Shown one piece after another: positions 47,306 through 56,312 of a stretch of DNA of 64,000 nt. The DNA comes from Ancylobacter oerskovii (GTDB lineage Bacteria; Pseudomonadota; Alphaproteobacteria; Rhizobiales; Xanthobacteraceae), in NCBI RefSeq assembly GCF_018390555.1, contig NZ_JAHBGB010000006.1, positions 124,001 to 188,000 on the forward strand. Reading direction: 5' to 3'. Under the pieces are notes generated by a model that searched no databases, was not told the DNA's origin, and saw nothing but the letters and a program-made list of their open reading frames with translations. The first letter of the stretch is position 1; every line of letters begins with the position of its first letter. Position numbers and translations under genes: made by a program.

Positions 47306-48261
47306 GGGGCGAGCTCGACGGTGATGGGCTGGCCGGGGCGCAGCTTCAGCGGATCGTCGGGCTTGGCCTCCAGGAGGAACACCAGCTTGGAACGCTCGTC
47401 GAGGCTGTAGATCACCGGCGGCGTGTATTCGGATTCGGTGGCGATGTAGCTCACCGTCGCCGGCACGCTGCCTTCGCAGCCGTCGCAATGGATGATGACG
47501 CGCGCACCGAGGCGGAAGCGGGCGAGGTCCGGCTCCGGCACGAAGAAGCGCATGCGGATGCGTTCCGGCGGGAGCAGCGACAGCACCGGCCGGCCGACCG
47601 GGGCCAGCTCGCCGGGGCGGAAATACACCGTCTCCACCGAACCGGCGGCGGGGGCCTTGAGCGTGCGGCGGTCCAGCCGGGTCCGGGCGGTGACGAGATT
47701 GGCCTGCGCGGTATCCACCGCCCGCTCGGCGGCGGCGATCTGCATGTCGCGCGACCCCATACGGCCGACCTCGATCTGCCGGTCGACCTCGTCGAGCGCG
47801 GCCTGGTTCTGATTGAAGGTCGCCTGCGCGGTGTCGAGCGCCGCCTTGGAGCCGACCGCCTTGGCATAGAGGTCCTTCTGGCGGTCGAGCTCGATGCGCG
47901 ACAGATCGAACGCGGCCTGCGCCCGGCGCTGGCTCGCCTCGAGCACCGCGATTTCCTCCGGCCGCTGCGCCGCCGCGCGGAGGTCCTCGAGCTGCGAGCG
48001 GGCCTGGGCGAGACTGGCCGTCGCGGCGTCGACATCGGCCTGCTGCAGCGCTGGATCGACCTCGAACAGCGCCTGGCCGGCGGTGACGACATCGCCCTCG
48101 TCAACCTTCAGTGCGATGACGCGGCCGGCTTCCTCCGGCCCGATGAACAGCGTCTCGGCTTCGGCATAGCCCTGATAGCGCGGCGGGCCGCTTTCCGCGC
48201 AGCCGGCGAGCAGGAGCGCCAGCGTCAGACAGGCGGGGAGCATGGCGAAAAGGCGCATCAT
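47302..48261 (-). CDS. HlyD-type periplasmic adaptor lipoprotein
   Basis: A 319-residue membrane-fusion protein. The signal peptide ends LLLAGC, giving a lipid-modified Cys21. A biotinyl-lipoyl-like segment (ALKVDEGDVVTAGQALFEVD) is followed by a long helical hairpin (about residues 70-190), the second half-motif (TLKAPAAGSVETVYFRPGEL) and a beta-barrel. It would bridge the ABC-2 permease to the outer membrane. The start ATGATG overlaps the tetR stop and has GGAGGGAGG upstream. Confidence 0.93.
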   Translation of the reverse strand: MMRLFAMLPACLTLALLLAGCAESGPPRYQGYAEAETLFIGPEEAGRVIALKVDEGDVVTAGQALFEVDPALQQADVDAATASLAQARSQLEDLRAAAQRPEEIAVLEASQRRAQAAFDLSRIELDRQKDLYAKAVGSKAALDTAQATFNQNQAALDEVDRQIEVGRMGSRDMQIAAAERAVDTAQANLVTARTRLDRRTLKAPAAGSVETVYFRPGELAPVGRPVLSLLPPERIRMRFFVPEPDLARFRLGARVIIHCDGCEGSVPATVSYIATESEYTPPVIYSLDERSKLVFLLEAKPDDPLKLRPGQPITVELAP

Positions 48262-48920
48262 GCCTCCCTCCAGCCGAGGCCGCGCAGCACCAGCTCGGCA
48301 TGGGCGGCGAACATGCCGGGAAGGTCGAGCGGCTCGTGCCGGCCGAACATGCCGTCCCACACGGCAGCGACGAGCACCGGGGCGATGATCAATTGCGGGA
48401 AGCGCAGCGCCGCGTCGGACGCGATCTCGCCGCGCGCCAGCGCCCGCTGGTTGATCGCCCGCAGCAGGTTGAGCCCGCGCGCGACCACCTCGCGATAATA
48501 GAAATCGGCTATGGCGGGAAAGCGCTCCCCCTCCGCCAGCATCAGCCGGATGATGTGTCGGCGCGGCGAGGCGATCGCCTCGGTGCGGATGTGCTGGAAC
48601 AGCAGCTCGAGGAAATCGCGGGTCGAGCCCTCGAAGCCGGCGAATTCGCGCTCCAGCCGGCCGAGGATCGGGTCGGCGGCGTCATGCACCAGCCCCTCGA
48701 ACAGCGCGGTCTTGTCCTTGAAATAGAGATAGAGCGTGCCCTTGGCGATGCCGGCGCGGCGGGCGACATCCTCCATTCGCGCGCCGGTGAAGCCATGCTC
48801 GGCGAAGACTTCCAGCGCGGCATCGAGGATGGCGCGGCGGCGGGCGGCGGCATCCGGGCGCTTCCTCGGTCCGCGGGGGGATGGAGCGGGTGGCGGCGTG
48901 GGCTCGCGATCGTCCGGCAT
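48258..48920 (-). CDS. TetR-family repressor of the efflux operon
   Basis: A 220-residue regulator. The N-terminal 25 residues are Pro/Arg-rich; the helix-turn-helix follows (EDVARRAGIAKGTLYLYFKD, residues 49-68), then an all-helical ligand-binding domain like that of AcrR/YbiH-type repressors. It heads the efflux operon, and its ATG is 7 bp from a perfect 36-bp palindrome that is its probable operator. Autorepression relieved by an exported compound is the likely logic. Confidence 0.94.
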   Translation of the reverse strand: MPDDREPTPPPAPSPRGPRKRPDAAARRRAILDAALEVFAEHGFTGARMEDVARRAGIAKGTLYLYFKDKTALFEGLVHDAADPILGRLEREFAGFEGSTRDFLELLFQHIRTEAIASPRRHIIRLMLAEGERFPAIADFYYREVVARGLNLLRAINQRALARGEIASDAALRFPQLIIAPVLVAAVWDGMFGRHEPLDLPGMFAAHAELVLRGLGWREA

Positions 48921-48927
48921 GGGAGGG

Positions 48928-48963
48928 ACCGTGTTATGACTGACCGGTCAGTCATAACACGGT
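48928..48963. promoter_or_regulatory. Perfect 36-bp palindrome, probable TetR operator
   Basis: Half-site ACCGTGTTATGACTGACC (48928-48945) is followed directly by its exact reverse complement (48946-48963). The centre TGACCGGTCA is typical of TetR-family operators. It lies 7 bp upstream of the tetR ATG. Confidence 0.88.
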
Positions 48964-49239
48964 GGGAGGATGGTTGGAAGTCGCCTGCCCTGCCCGGCGG
49001 CGGAGAGGATACGGCGCCGGGCGTCATGCGAGCCGTGATCCGGGTGGGGGGCGGCCGATGGTGTGAGATTTCGGCGATCCGGCGTTGCGCGGCGGGCGGT
49101 TGGGGTGGCGGCTTCGTCTTTCCACTCCCTGCCCGAACTCGGGTATCTATCGCCGGGTTCGGATCCGATAGGGTCAAAATCGGGAGTATCCGGCTTCGAC
49201 GGAGTGGTGCTCGTGCAGGGGCCTCTTCCGTCCCTTTCT

Positions 49240-49355
49240 TTCCCTCTCCCCATTGGGAAGAGGGGGCCCCGCGCAGCGGGTCGGTGAGGGGCTCTCGCGA
49301 TCGGGAAGCGTCGAGCCCCCTCACCCCACCCCTCTCCCCCACGGGGAGAGGGAGC
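49240..49355. repeat. Paired REP-like elements, family B
   Basis: Left unit: CCCTCTCCCCATTGGGAAGA with flank GCGCAGCGGGTCGGTGAGGGG. Right unit: CCCCTCACCCCACCCCTC then CCCCCACGGGGAGAGGGAGC. Confidence 0.8.
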
Positions 49356-49519
49356 CTGTCGCTCCTTCGGCGAGTGCTCTTTCGCATCTGTCGACATCCC
49401 GGACGGCCGCCGGCCGATCCGTGAGGCGCGCCTGCGTGGGAGAACGATGCCGGTTCTCCGCTGTGCCCCGGCCGGGATAGCGTCCCTCTCCGCCACGTTC
49501 TCCATCCCGCGCGTCGTCA

Positions 49520-49602
49520 GGCCGGGCCTGTCCCGGCCATCCACGACGTGCCGCGGGCACATCCAAAGATGTGGATGCCCGGGACAAGCCCAGGCATGAC
49601 GG
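49520..49602. repeat. Inverted REP-like pair, family C
   Basis: GGCCGGGCCTGTCCCGGCCA with TCCACG is followed about 50 bp later by its inverted partner GTGGATGCCCGGGACAAGCC. The same pair occurs at 53541-53634. Confidence 0.8.
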
Positions 49603-49794
49603 CCGTGCGGAGTGCCGGAGGACGCTCACCCCCTCACCGCTCTCCCCGCCCATGATGGGCAGACGCTCCTCTTCAAAAGCGAAGGGCGCCCTTGCGGAGC
49701 GCCCTCGCCTGTCCTGCCCGTAGGTTCGCGGCGCTGAAGCACGTTCTTATCGATCAGGCGTCGCCACCGGATCGGAACGGGCTCCGGCGCGGCG

Positions 49795-52005
49795 TCAGTT
49801 GATGGCGCCGAGCGGGATGAACTGGGTCTCGCCGGAGGAGCCGTCGATGCCGTCATTGTCGGTGACGATGAAGCCGTTGCCGGCGGCATCGACCGCGAAG
49901 CTCTCCACCTTGTCGAGCACATAGCCCTTGGGCGCGGCGAGCAGCGGCAGGAGGTCCTTCACCTCGGCCTTCGTCAGCACCGGCGGCTTGGCCTCGGTGC
50001 CGGCCGGAACCGGGACGACATCCTTGAGCGACACGAAATACAGCTTCTTCACCCGGGCGGCGGGGCCGACCAGATTGTCGCGCTCCAGCACGATCAGCCC
50101 GTCCTTGTGGGAGGTGAGCTCGGAGATGCCGCCCCAGCCCTTCTCCGACTTTTCCAGCGGATAATGGACATAGCCGAAGCTCTTCGCCGCCGGCTTGTAG
50201 GCGATCAGCTTGACGAAGCCCTTGGGGTCGTCCTTCCACTCGCGCTGCACGCCAAGCCACACGGTTTCGTCGGCGCCGGTGCCGGTGACGGCCACGCCCT
50301 CGAAGCCGTAGCGGATCGCCTGGGCGGCGAGCGCCTCCGGCAGGGCGATCTCCTCGGCGATGGAGCCATCGGCATTCGCCCGGACGAGCAGGTTCTGCGT
50401 CGGGTTTTCCTTCTTTTCCGGGTTGCCCTCGGAGGCGAGCCAGAAGCCGCCTTCGGGACGGATGGCGATGCCTTCGAGGTCGAGGCCCTTTGCCGGCTGT
50501 CCGTCGCGGGTCACAACGGTCGCGGCGGTGATCTTCGCCGGCGTCGAGGTCGCGTCGATGGTGAGGATACGGGCCTGCGCGTAGAAGCTGTCGGTCACCG
50601 CATAGAGCTTGCCGGGTTGCTTGGGATCGGCGGCGAAGCCGGACAGCGCGCCCCACCAGATCGGCAGGCCGTTCTTGTCGTCGGCGGAGACGAGGGTGGG
50701 ATAGGTCGCCGCGCCGGGCGCGCGCTTGTAGACGGTGACCACCGAGCCGATGCCGCCCTCTTCGCGGTTGTCATTCTCGCTGGCGGTGACGAACAGGCCG
50801 CGCGAGGGAATGGCGAGCAGCCCTTCCGGGCCGACACCGCCCGGAAGAACCTGAAGCAGCTCAGGCGCTTCGCCCGCACCCTTGTCGCGATAGACGAAGA
50901 CCAGCGAGGCGCGCTCGGAGCCGGCGAAGATCAGCTTCTCGCCGCCGAAGGTCGCGACCTCCGCGCCCTCCATCTCGATGCCCTTCTTGTTGCGCTTCTC
51001 GGGATAGTGCCCGAGGCGCACCGCCATGTGCTCGGGCGCGGTGCCGGAGGCGTGGAGCACCTTGCCGGTCTTGTCGTAGATGGTGAAGCTGCGGGTGCCG
51101 CCCTTCCAGTCGCCCTCGTCGGCGGTGACGAAGCGGTTGTCGTCGATCCACTGCACGGCGTCGGGCTCGCGCGGGACATTGGTCATCTTGCCGGACAGGT
51201 CGATGACGCCGTCCTTCTTCACGTCGACCTTTTCAACGTCGACGGAGCCGGCGGAGAAGTTCGCCGCGACCTTGCCGGTGGGCAGGTCGACGATGACGAT
51301 GTGGTTGTTCTCCTGCAGCGTGACGACGGCCTCGTTGCGGGTATTGATGTCGACGAATTCCGGCTCCGGGTCCTCCGGCGCGACGGCGGAAAGGCCGGTC
51401 AGGTCGACCACCTTGCGGTCGGCGCAGGCAACCGCGCCGCCCTGCACCGGGAAATAGGTGAGGTTGCCGCCCGGCAGCTGCGGGATGGCGCCGTCGTTCT
51501 TCTCCTCGTCGCGCTCGTTCTCGATGGCGATGGCGAGGAAGGACGCGTCCGGGCTCTTGGCGAGCGAATCCGGCTGGCCGCCGAGGTCGCAGGTCGCCTC
51601 GACCTTGCGGCCGGCGAGATCGACGATCGCGAGGAAGCCGGAGGGCTTGTCCTTCGATTCCGAGGTGACGACGCCGACATAGGCCTTGTTGCCGATCACC
51701 ACGGTGGAGGTGGGCTCGCCGCCGAGCGCCACCGTGCCGGCGGGCTTGGGCGCCGTCGGATCGGTGATGTCGACGAGGCCGATGCGCTCGCCGGGGCTGT
51801 CGGTATAGACCAGCGTGTTGCCGTCCTCGGTCGCCGTGATGATCTCGGCGACGGTCTTCTTCCCGGCATCGGCGCCGGCCGGCAGGTTGTCGATCACATG
51901 GAAGGTGGCGATGCGATTGAAGTTCTCGGGCGCGTTCTGCGCCACCGAGGCGCCAGCGGTGGCGAGCACGGCAAGGCAGACGCCGGCCATCAAAATCGAG
52001 CGCAT
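49795..52005 (-). CDS. Secreted esterase-like phytase / beta-propeller protein
   Basis: A 736-residue exported protein with a signal peptide cleaved near SVAQ (residues 20-23). The N-terminal half has repeated blades of an LVIVD-like propeller (LVDITDPTAP, FLAIVDLAG, IVIVDLPTG). The C-terminal half carries the esterase-like phytase pattern (KGLDLEGIAIRPEGGFWLASEG, YGFEGVAVTG, DAAGNGFIVTDNDGIDGSSGET). The family is annotated for phytase-like activity, but activity is mostly unproven. It could release phosphate from organic esters in the periplasm. Divergent from the TRAP genes. Confidence 0.87.
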   Translation of the reverse strand: MRSILMAGVCLAVLATAGASVAQNAPENFNRIATFHVIDNLPAGADAGKKTVAEIITATEDGNTLVYTDSPGERIGLVDITDPTAPKPAGTVALGGEPTSTVVIGNKAYVGVVTSESKDKPSGFLAIVDLAGRKVEATCDLGGQPDSLAKSPDASFLAIAIENERDEEKNDGAIPQLPGGNLTYFPVQGGAVACADRKVVDLTGLSAVAPEDPEPEFVDINTRNEAVVTLQENNHIVIVDLPTGKVAANFSAGSVDVEKVDVKKDGVIDLSGKMTNVPREPDAVQWIDDNRFVTADEGDWKGGTRSFTIYDKTGKVLHASGTAPEHMAVRLGHYPEKRNKKGIEMEGAEVATFGGEKLIFAGSERASLVFVYRDKGAGEAPELLQVLPGGVGPEGLLAIPSRGLFVTASENDNREEGGIGSVVTVYKRAPGAATYPTLVSADDKNGLPIWWGALSGFAADPKQPGKLYAVTDSFYAQARILTIDATSTPAKITAATVVTRDGQPAKGLDLEGIAIRPEGGFWLASEGNPEKKENPTQNLLVRANADGSIAEEIALPEALAAQAIRYGFEGVAVTGTGADETVWLGVQREWKDDPKGFVKLIAYKPAAKSFGYVHYPLEKSEKGWGGISELTSHKDGLIVLERDNLVGPAARVKKLYFVSLKDVVPVPAGTEAKPPVLTKAEVKDLLPLLAAPKGYVLDKVESFAVDAAGNGFIVTDNDGIDGSSGETQFIPLGAIN

Positions 52006-52272
52006 GGAGGATCCTCATCTGACGCGGGGGCAGCCCGCCTGCGGCCTTCAAAGCGGCGGCCGATGACATGCCGATGACAAAGGCGCCGGAATACCGGCGG
52101 CGGGAGGCATGGAATGCGACTTTCGTAGCAGCCGATTTGGCGCGGATTGCATAATTAATGCTTGCACTTGCCCCTGCGTCATCGTCTGCTGGCACATCGG
52201 GCCAGAGCGCGCAAAGCGCCGCCCGGCGGGCGGAACCGCCCGCGGAGGAAACGCCACAGGAGGAACCGCCCC

Positions 52273-53427
52273 ATGACCGAGACGTCAGGGAAGAGCGTCG
52301 GCGCGCGCCAGGACGCCGACACCCGTGAGAACACCGTCCCGTCCCGCCGCCGCTTCATCGCCACGGCCGCCGTCGCCGGCGCCGCGGCCGTCGCCGCTCC
52401 CGCCGTACATGCGCAGGCGCCGATCAAGCTGAAGTTCCAGTCGACCTGGCCGAACAAGGACATCTTCCACGAATTCGCCGGCGACTTCGTGAAGCGGGTG
52501 AACTCGATGACCGGCGGGCGGGTCGAGCTCGACCTGCTGCCGGCCGGCGCGGTGGTACCGGCCTTCCAGATGCTGGACGCGGTCTCGGCCGGCATCCTCG
52601 ACGGCGGTCACGGCGTCGCCGCCTATTGGTACGGCAAGAACAAGGCCTTCTCGCTGTTCGGCACCGCCCCCGCCTTCGGCTGGGACGCCGACGAGCTGCT
52701 CGGCTGGATCCGCTATGGCGGCGGGCAGGAGCTTTATGACGACCTCGTCCAGAACACGCTGAAGCTCAACGTGGTGGGCATGCTGACCGGGCCGATGCCG
52801 ACCCAGCCGCTCGGCTGGTTCAAGGCGGAGATCACCAGCATCGACCAGATGAAGGGCATGAAGTACCGCACTGTCGGGCTCGGCGCCGACCTGTTCAAGG
52901 AACTGGGTGCCGCGGTGACCATCGTGCCCGGCGGCGAGATCGTGCCCGCCATCGACCGCGGGCTGCTGGAAGGCGCCGAGTTCAACAACCCCTCCTCCGA
53001 TCTGGTGCTCGGCTTCCCCGACGTCGCCAAGGTCTACATGATCCAGAGCTACCACCAGGCGCTGGAATGCTTCGAGGTGCTGTTCAACAAGACCAAATAT
53101 GACGGCCTGCCCAAGGATGTGCAGGAGATCATCAAGGCGGCGGCCGACGCTACCTCCTCCACCATGATGTGGAAGGCGCAGGACCGCTACTCCAAGGACC
53201 TTGCCGCCATCAGGGCGCGCGGCGTGAAGGTGCTGCCGACGCCCAAGCCGGTACTGGAGGCGCAGCTGAAGGCCTGGGACGTGGTGATCGCCAACCTCTC
53301 CGCCGATCCGGTGTTCAAGAAGGTGGTCGACAGCCAGAAGGCCTGGGCGAAGCGCATCGTCGGCTTCCGGCTGGAATATGAGCCGGATTCCAAGATGGCC
53401 TACGACCACTTCTTCCCCACGGCGTGA
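52273..53427 (+). CDS. TRAP transporter substrate-binding protein (TakP/FcbT1-like)
   Basis: A 384-residue periplasmic receptor exported by the Tat path: SRRRFIATAA (residues 25-34) and cleavage near VHAQA. The fold is DctP type; KLKFQSTWPNKD, FNNPSSDLVLGFPDVAKVYM and MIQSYHQALECFEVLFNKTKY resemble the TakP/FcbT1 branch (COG4663), which binds 2-oxo acids or chloroaromatic and other carboxylates. It delivers ligand to the DctQM membrane subunits encoded downstream. A 643-bp stretch of repeats separates it from dctQ. ATG 52273 is preferred over earlier in-frame starts. Confidence 0.92.
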   Translation: MTETSGKSVGARQDADTRENTVPSRRRFIATAAVAGAAAVAAPAVHAQAPIKLKFQSTWPNKDIFHEFAGDFVKRVNSMTGGRVELDLLPAGAVVPAFQMLDAVSAGILDGGHGVAAYWYGKNKAFSLFGTAPAFGWDADELLGWIRYGGGQELYDDLVQNTLKLNVVGMLTGPMPTQPLGWFKAEITSIDQMKGMKYRTVGLGADLFKELGAAVTIVPGGEIVPAIDRGLLEGAEFNNPSSDLVLGFPDVAKVYMIQSYHQALECFEVLFNKTKYDGLPKDVQEIIKAAADATSSTMMWKAQDRYSKDLAAIRARGVKVLPTPKPVLEAQLKAWDVVIANLSADPVFKKVVDSQKAWAKRIVGFRLEYEPDSKMAYDHFFPTA

Positions 53428-53540
53428 GGCGGGTGGGGTGGGCGCACCGTCCGCAACAGGGGCTTCGGCTCCGCGGCGTGACGGCGGGTCGGATGGGGTG
53501 GATGGCGATTTGCGTTGCCGAGCTTCCGCACCCGATGCGC

Positions 53541-53634
53541 CGTCATGGCCGGGCTTGTCCCGGCCATCCACGCCGTTACGTCCGGCGCACCCGGCCCAAG
53601 ACGTGAAGGTCCGGGACGAGCCCGGCCAGGACGC
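53541..53634. repeat. Inverted REP-like pair, family C
   Basis: ATGGCCGGGCTTGTCCCGGC with CATCCACG, and an inverted partner at 53605-53634 (GTCCGGGACGAGCCCGGCCA in outline). Confidence 0.8.
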
Positions 53635-53722
53635 TGGGCAGGTGGCGATGGCGGTAGCCGCATCTTCCTTGCACTTCCTTCTCACCGCCGAGCCCGGCTG
53701 TTGCCGGGTTCGATTCCAGCAA

Positions 53723-53748
53723 GGCGAGACCGGATATCCGGTCTCGCC
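53723..53748. repeat. Perfect 26-bp palindrome
   Basis: GGCGAGACCGGAT is followed directly by its reverse complement ATCCGGTCTCGCC. It lies in the dctP-dctQ spacer. No T-run follows, so it is not an obvious terminator. Confidence 0.8.
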
Positions 53749-53749
53749 G

Positions 53750-53895
53750 GAGAGGGGGCCCGCGAAGCGGATCGGTGAGGGGATACGGCGGGAAAACGGT
53801 TGAGCCCATCGAACCGGCCGGATGCGCGGGCGCTCACCGAGGCGGGAACGGTCTTCCCCCTCACCCACCCTTCTCCCCCGTGGGGAGAGGGCTTT
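53750..53895. repeat. Degenerate family B REP pair
   Basis: Left: GGAGAGGGGGCCCGCGAAGC with flank GGATCGGTGAGGGG. Right: CCCCTCACCCACCC then TTCTCCCCCGTGGGGAGAGG. The left core has lost its first arm. Confidence 0.65.
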
Positions 53896-54070
53896 GCCGC
53901 GCACCCGCCGCCCGCCGTGCCAGCAGCGTGCCGACGGTCATGGCACCAGTGCGGCCCGAGCCACCACGCAGTGCCCCGTCTCGCCGAACAGCGTCACCCA
54001 ACCGCGCCACCCAAGAGCGTCACGCCAAACCCGCCCGAGCCGCCTCCCCGGCGCCCTCCCCGAGGCTCCC

Positions 54071-54670
54071 ATGCAATCGATCCTTCTCGCCGTCGACCGG
54101 CTGAACGCCTTCATCGGCAAGGCCTTCGCCTGGTGCATCGTTCTGCTCACGCTGGCGATCAGCTACGAGGTGTTCCGCCGCTACGTGCTGCGCGATCCCA
54201 CCACCTGGGCCTATGACGTCAGCCTGATGCTCTACGGGGCGCTGTTCATGATGGCCGGCGCCTACACGCTGTCGCGCAACGGCCATGTCCGCGGCGACTT
54301 CCTCTACCGCAACTGGCGGCCGGCGACGCAGGCGAAAACCGACCTCGTCCTGTATTTCCTGTTCTACTTCCCCGGCATCCTGGCGCTGATCTATTCCGGC
54401 TGGGGCTATTTCCAGCTCTCCTATTTGCTCAACGAGCATTCCTCCTTCAGCCCGGACGGGCCGGTGATCTGGCCGTTCAAGGCGCTGATCCCGATCACCG
54501 GCGTGCTGATGCTGCTGCAGGGCGTGGTCGAGGTGGCGCGCTGCCTCATCTGCATCCGCGACGGCGACTGGCCGCAGCGGCTGCACGATGTCGAGGAGAT
54601 GGAGAAGATCATCCTCGAGGAAGCCGCCAACCGCGCCGAGCGCGAAGGCACCACGCGGGGGGCGCTGTGA
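54071..54670 (+). CDS. TRAP transporter small permease (DctQ)
   Basis: A 199-residue inner-membrane subunit with four helices, the first about residues 18-38 and one with the FxxRYVLRDPTTWAYDVSLM pattern of DctQ proteins. It is fused to no other domain and pairs with DctM. A helical cytoplasmic tail (EEMEKIILEEAANRAEREG) ends the protein. Its stop overlaps the dctM ATG at TGATG. ATG 54071 is chosen from where similarity begins; the open frame upstream is repeat DNA. Confidence 0.93.
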   Translation: MQSILLAVDRLNAFIGKAFAWCIVLLTLAISYEVFRRYVLRDPTTWAYDVSLMLYGALFMMAGAYTLSRNGHVRGDFLYRNWRPATQAKTDLVLYFLFYFPGILALIYSGWGYFQLSYLLNEHSSFSPDGPVIWPFKALIPITGVLMLLQGVVEVARCLICIRDGDWPQRLHDVEEMEKIILEEAANRAEREGTTRGAL

Positions 54671-55998
54671 TGTTCCTCTCCGAGCCCGCCCTCGGCATCC
54701 TGATGCTGGTGCTGTTCCTGATCTTCCTGATGCTCGGCTTCCCCATCGCCTTCACGCTGATGGCGCTGGGCGTGGGCTTCGGCTACTTCACCCAGGGCGA
54801 CAGCATCTTCAACCTGTTCGTGCAGCGCACCTATTCGGTGATGGCGAACGACGTGCTCATCTCCATCCCGCTCTTCCTGTTCATGGGATATGTGGTGGAG
54901 CGGGCCAACATCCTCGACCGGTTGTTCAAATCGATCCAGCTGGCCGCCGGCTGGCTGCCGGGCTCGCTGGCCGTGGCGACGCTCGCCACCTGCGCGCTGT
55001 TCGCGACCGCCACCGGCATCGTCGGCGCGGTGGTGACGCTGATGGGGCTGCTCGCCTTTCCCGCCATGCTGCGCGCCGGCTACGACACCCGCATCGCCGC
55101 CGGCGTGGTGTGCGCCGGCGGCTGTCTCGGCATCCTGATCCCGCCGAGCGTGATGCTGATCCTCTACGGCGCCACCGCCGGCGTCTCGGTGGTGAAGCTC
55201 TATGCCGCCGCCTTCATTCCCGGGCTGATGCTGGCCGGCGCCTACATGGCCTATGTGGTGATCCGCGCCATGATCAATCCGGCGCTGGCGCCCAAGCTGC
55301 CGGCGGCGGAACGCAACGTGCCGATCGGCACCATCCTGTTCGCGCTCGCCACCTCGTTCCTGCCGCTGGTGACGCTGATCACCGCCGTGCTCGGCTGCAT
55401 CATCCTCGGCCTCGCCACGCCCTCGGAGGCGGCGGCGATCGGTGCGCTGGGGGCGTTGATCCTCGCGGTCGCCTATCGGAATTTCGATTTCACCAAGCTG
55501 AAGGATTCGGTGTTCCTCACCGCCCGCGCCTCGGCGATGGTGTGCTGGCTGTTCGTCGGCTCGGCGGTGTTCTCGGCGGTGTTCGCGCTGCTCGGCGGCC
55601 AGCGGGTCGTCGAGGAGTTCATCATGTCGCTGGACCTCGGGCCGATCGGCTTCCTGCTGCTCACCCAGGTGATCATCTTCGTGCTGGGCTGGCCGCTGGA
55701 ATGGACGGAGATCATCGTGATCTTCCTGCCGATCTTCCTGCCGCTGCTCGACCATTTCGGCATCGACCCGATCTTCTTCGGGGTGCTGGTGGCGCTGAAC
55801 CTGCAGACCTCGTTCCTGTCGCCGCCGGTCGCCATGGCGCCGTTCTACCTCAAGGGCGTGGCGCCCAAGCATGTGTCGATCGACGAGATCTTCTCCGGGG
55901 TGATGCCGTTCATCGTCATCGTGGTGATCGCCATGGCGCTGCTCTACGCCTTCCCCGGCATCGCGCTGTGGCTGCCGAACTATCTCTACGGGGGGTGA
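54670..55998 (+). CDS. TRAP transporter large permease (DctM)
   Basis: A 442-residue polytopic transport subunit that couples Na+ or H+ flow to solute uptake. DctM features: FLMLGFPIAFTLMALGVGFG, ATGIVGAVVTLMGLLAFPAML, GCLGILIPPSVMLILYG, LGLATPSEAAAIGALGAL and LNLQTSFLSPPVAMAPFYLKG. The last string and the TakP-like receptor agree on the branch. Start ATG 54670 lies in the dctQ stop; GTG 54667 adds only one residue. Confidence 0.95.
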   Translation: MFLSEPALGILMLVLFLIFLMLGFPIAFTLMALGVGFGYFTQGDSIFNLFVQRTYSVMANDVLISIPLFLFMGYVVERANILDRLFKSIQLAAGWLPGSLAVATLATCALFATATGIVGAVVTLMGLLAFPAMLRAGYDTRIAAGVVCAGGCLGILIPPSVMLILYGATAGVSVVKLYAAAFIPGLMLAGAYMAYVVIRAMINPALAPKLPAAERNVPIGTILFALATSFLPLVTLITAVLGCIILGLATPSEAAAIGALGALILAVAYRNFDFTKLKDSVFLTARASAMVCWLFVGSAVFSAVFALLGGQRVVEEFIMSLDLGPIGFLLLTQVIIFVLGWPLEWTEIIVIFLPIFLPLLDHFGIDPIFFGVLVALNLQTSFLSPPVAMAPFYLKGVAPKHVSIDEIFSGVMPFIVIVVIAMALLYAFPGIALWLPNYLYGG

Positions 55999-56312
55999 GG
56001 CGGGAACTGCATCGGCCCGAGTGGCGGAGGCGGGACGCCGAGTGTCCGACCTTTCCTTCCCTCTCCCCGGTGGGGAGAGGTGGCCCGCGTAGCGGGTCGG
56101 TGAGGGGGACGACATGGGGAAGTAAAGAAGACCCCTCACCCCACCCCTCTCCCCGACGGGGAGAGGGAGCTTCGGCGCTCTTTCGGCAATGACCGGTCAG
56201 ACACTCAGGATGACGAATGCCATTGTGCTGCCGGAACAACCCTCGTCATGCCGAGGTGCGAGCGTCGCGTGTCTCGAAGCGCACACAGATCCGCCGCTCA
56301 TTTCGCCGGCCG
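55999..56312. other. 314-bp gap with REP-like repeats
   Basis: A family B pair occupies 56059-56180. Nothing else is recognised between the convergent dctM and HerA-like genes, and no strong terminator is evident. Confidence 0.7.
56059..56180. repeat. Paired REP-like elements, family B
   Basis: Left: CTCTCCCCGGTGGGGAGAGG, flank GCGTAGCGGGTCGGTGAGGGG. Right: CCCCTCACCCCACCCC, core CTCTCCCCGACGGGGAGAGG, flank GAGCTTCGGCGCTC. This is the best-preserved copy. Confidence 0.88.

Larger units (their letters stand above)
48964..49794. other. 830-bp gap with REP-like repeats
   Basis: A family B pair (49240-49355) and a family C inverted pair (49520-49602) are present. No protein-like frame is supported in between. 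Confidence 0.7.
53428..54070. other. 643-bp repeat-rich spacer inside the TRAP cluster
   Basis: It contains a family C pair, a perfect 26-bp palindrome and a family B pair. No protein-like frame is supported. It separates the receptor gene from its permease genes. Confidence 0.7.

Noticed and set aside
53428..54070. CRISPR-like array in the TRAP spacer
   Set aside because: The repeats belong to different palindromic families, are not regularly spaced and have no cas genes nearby.
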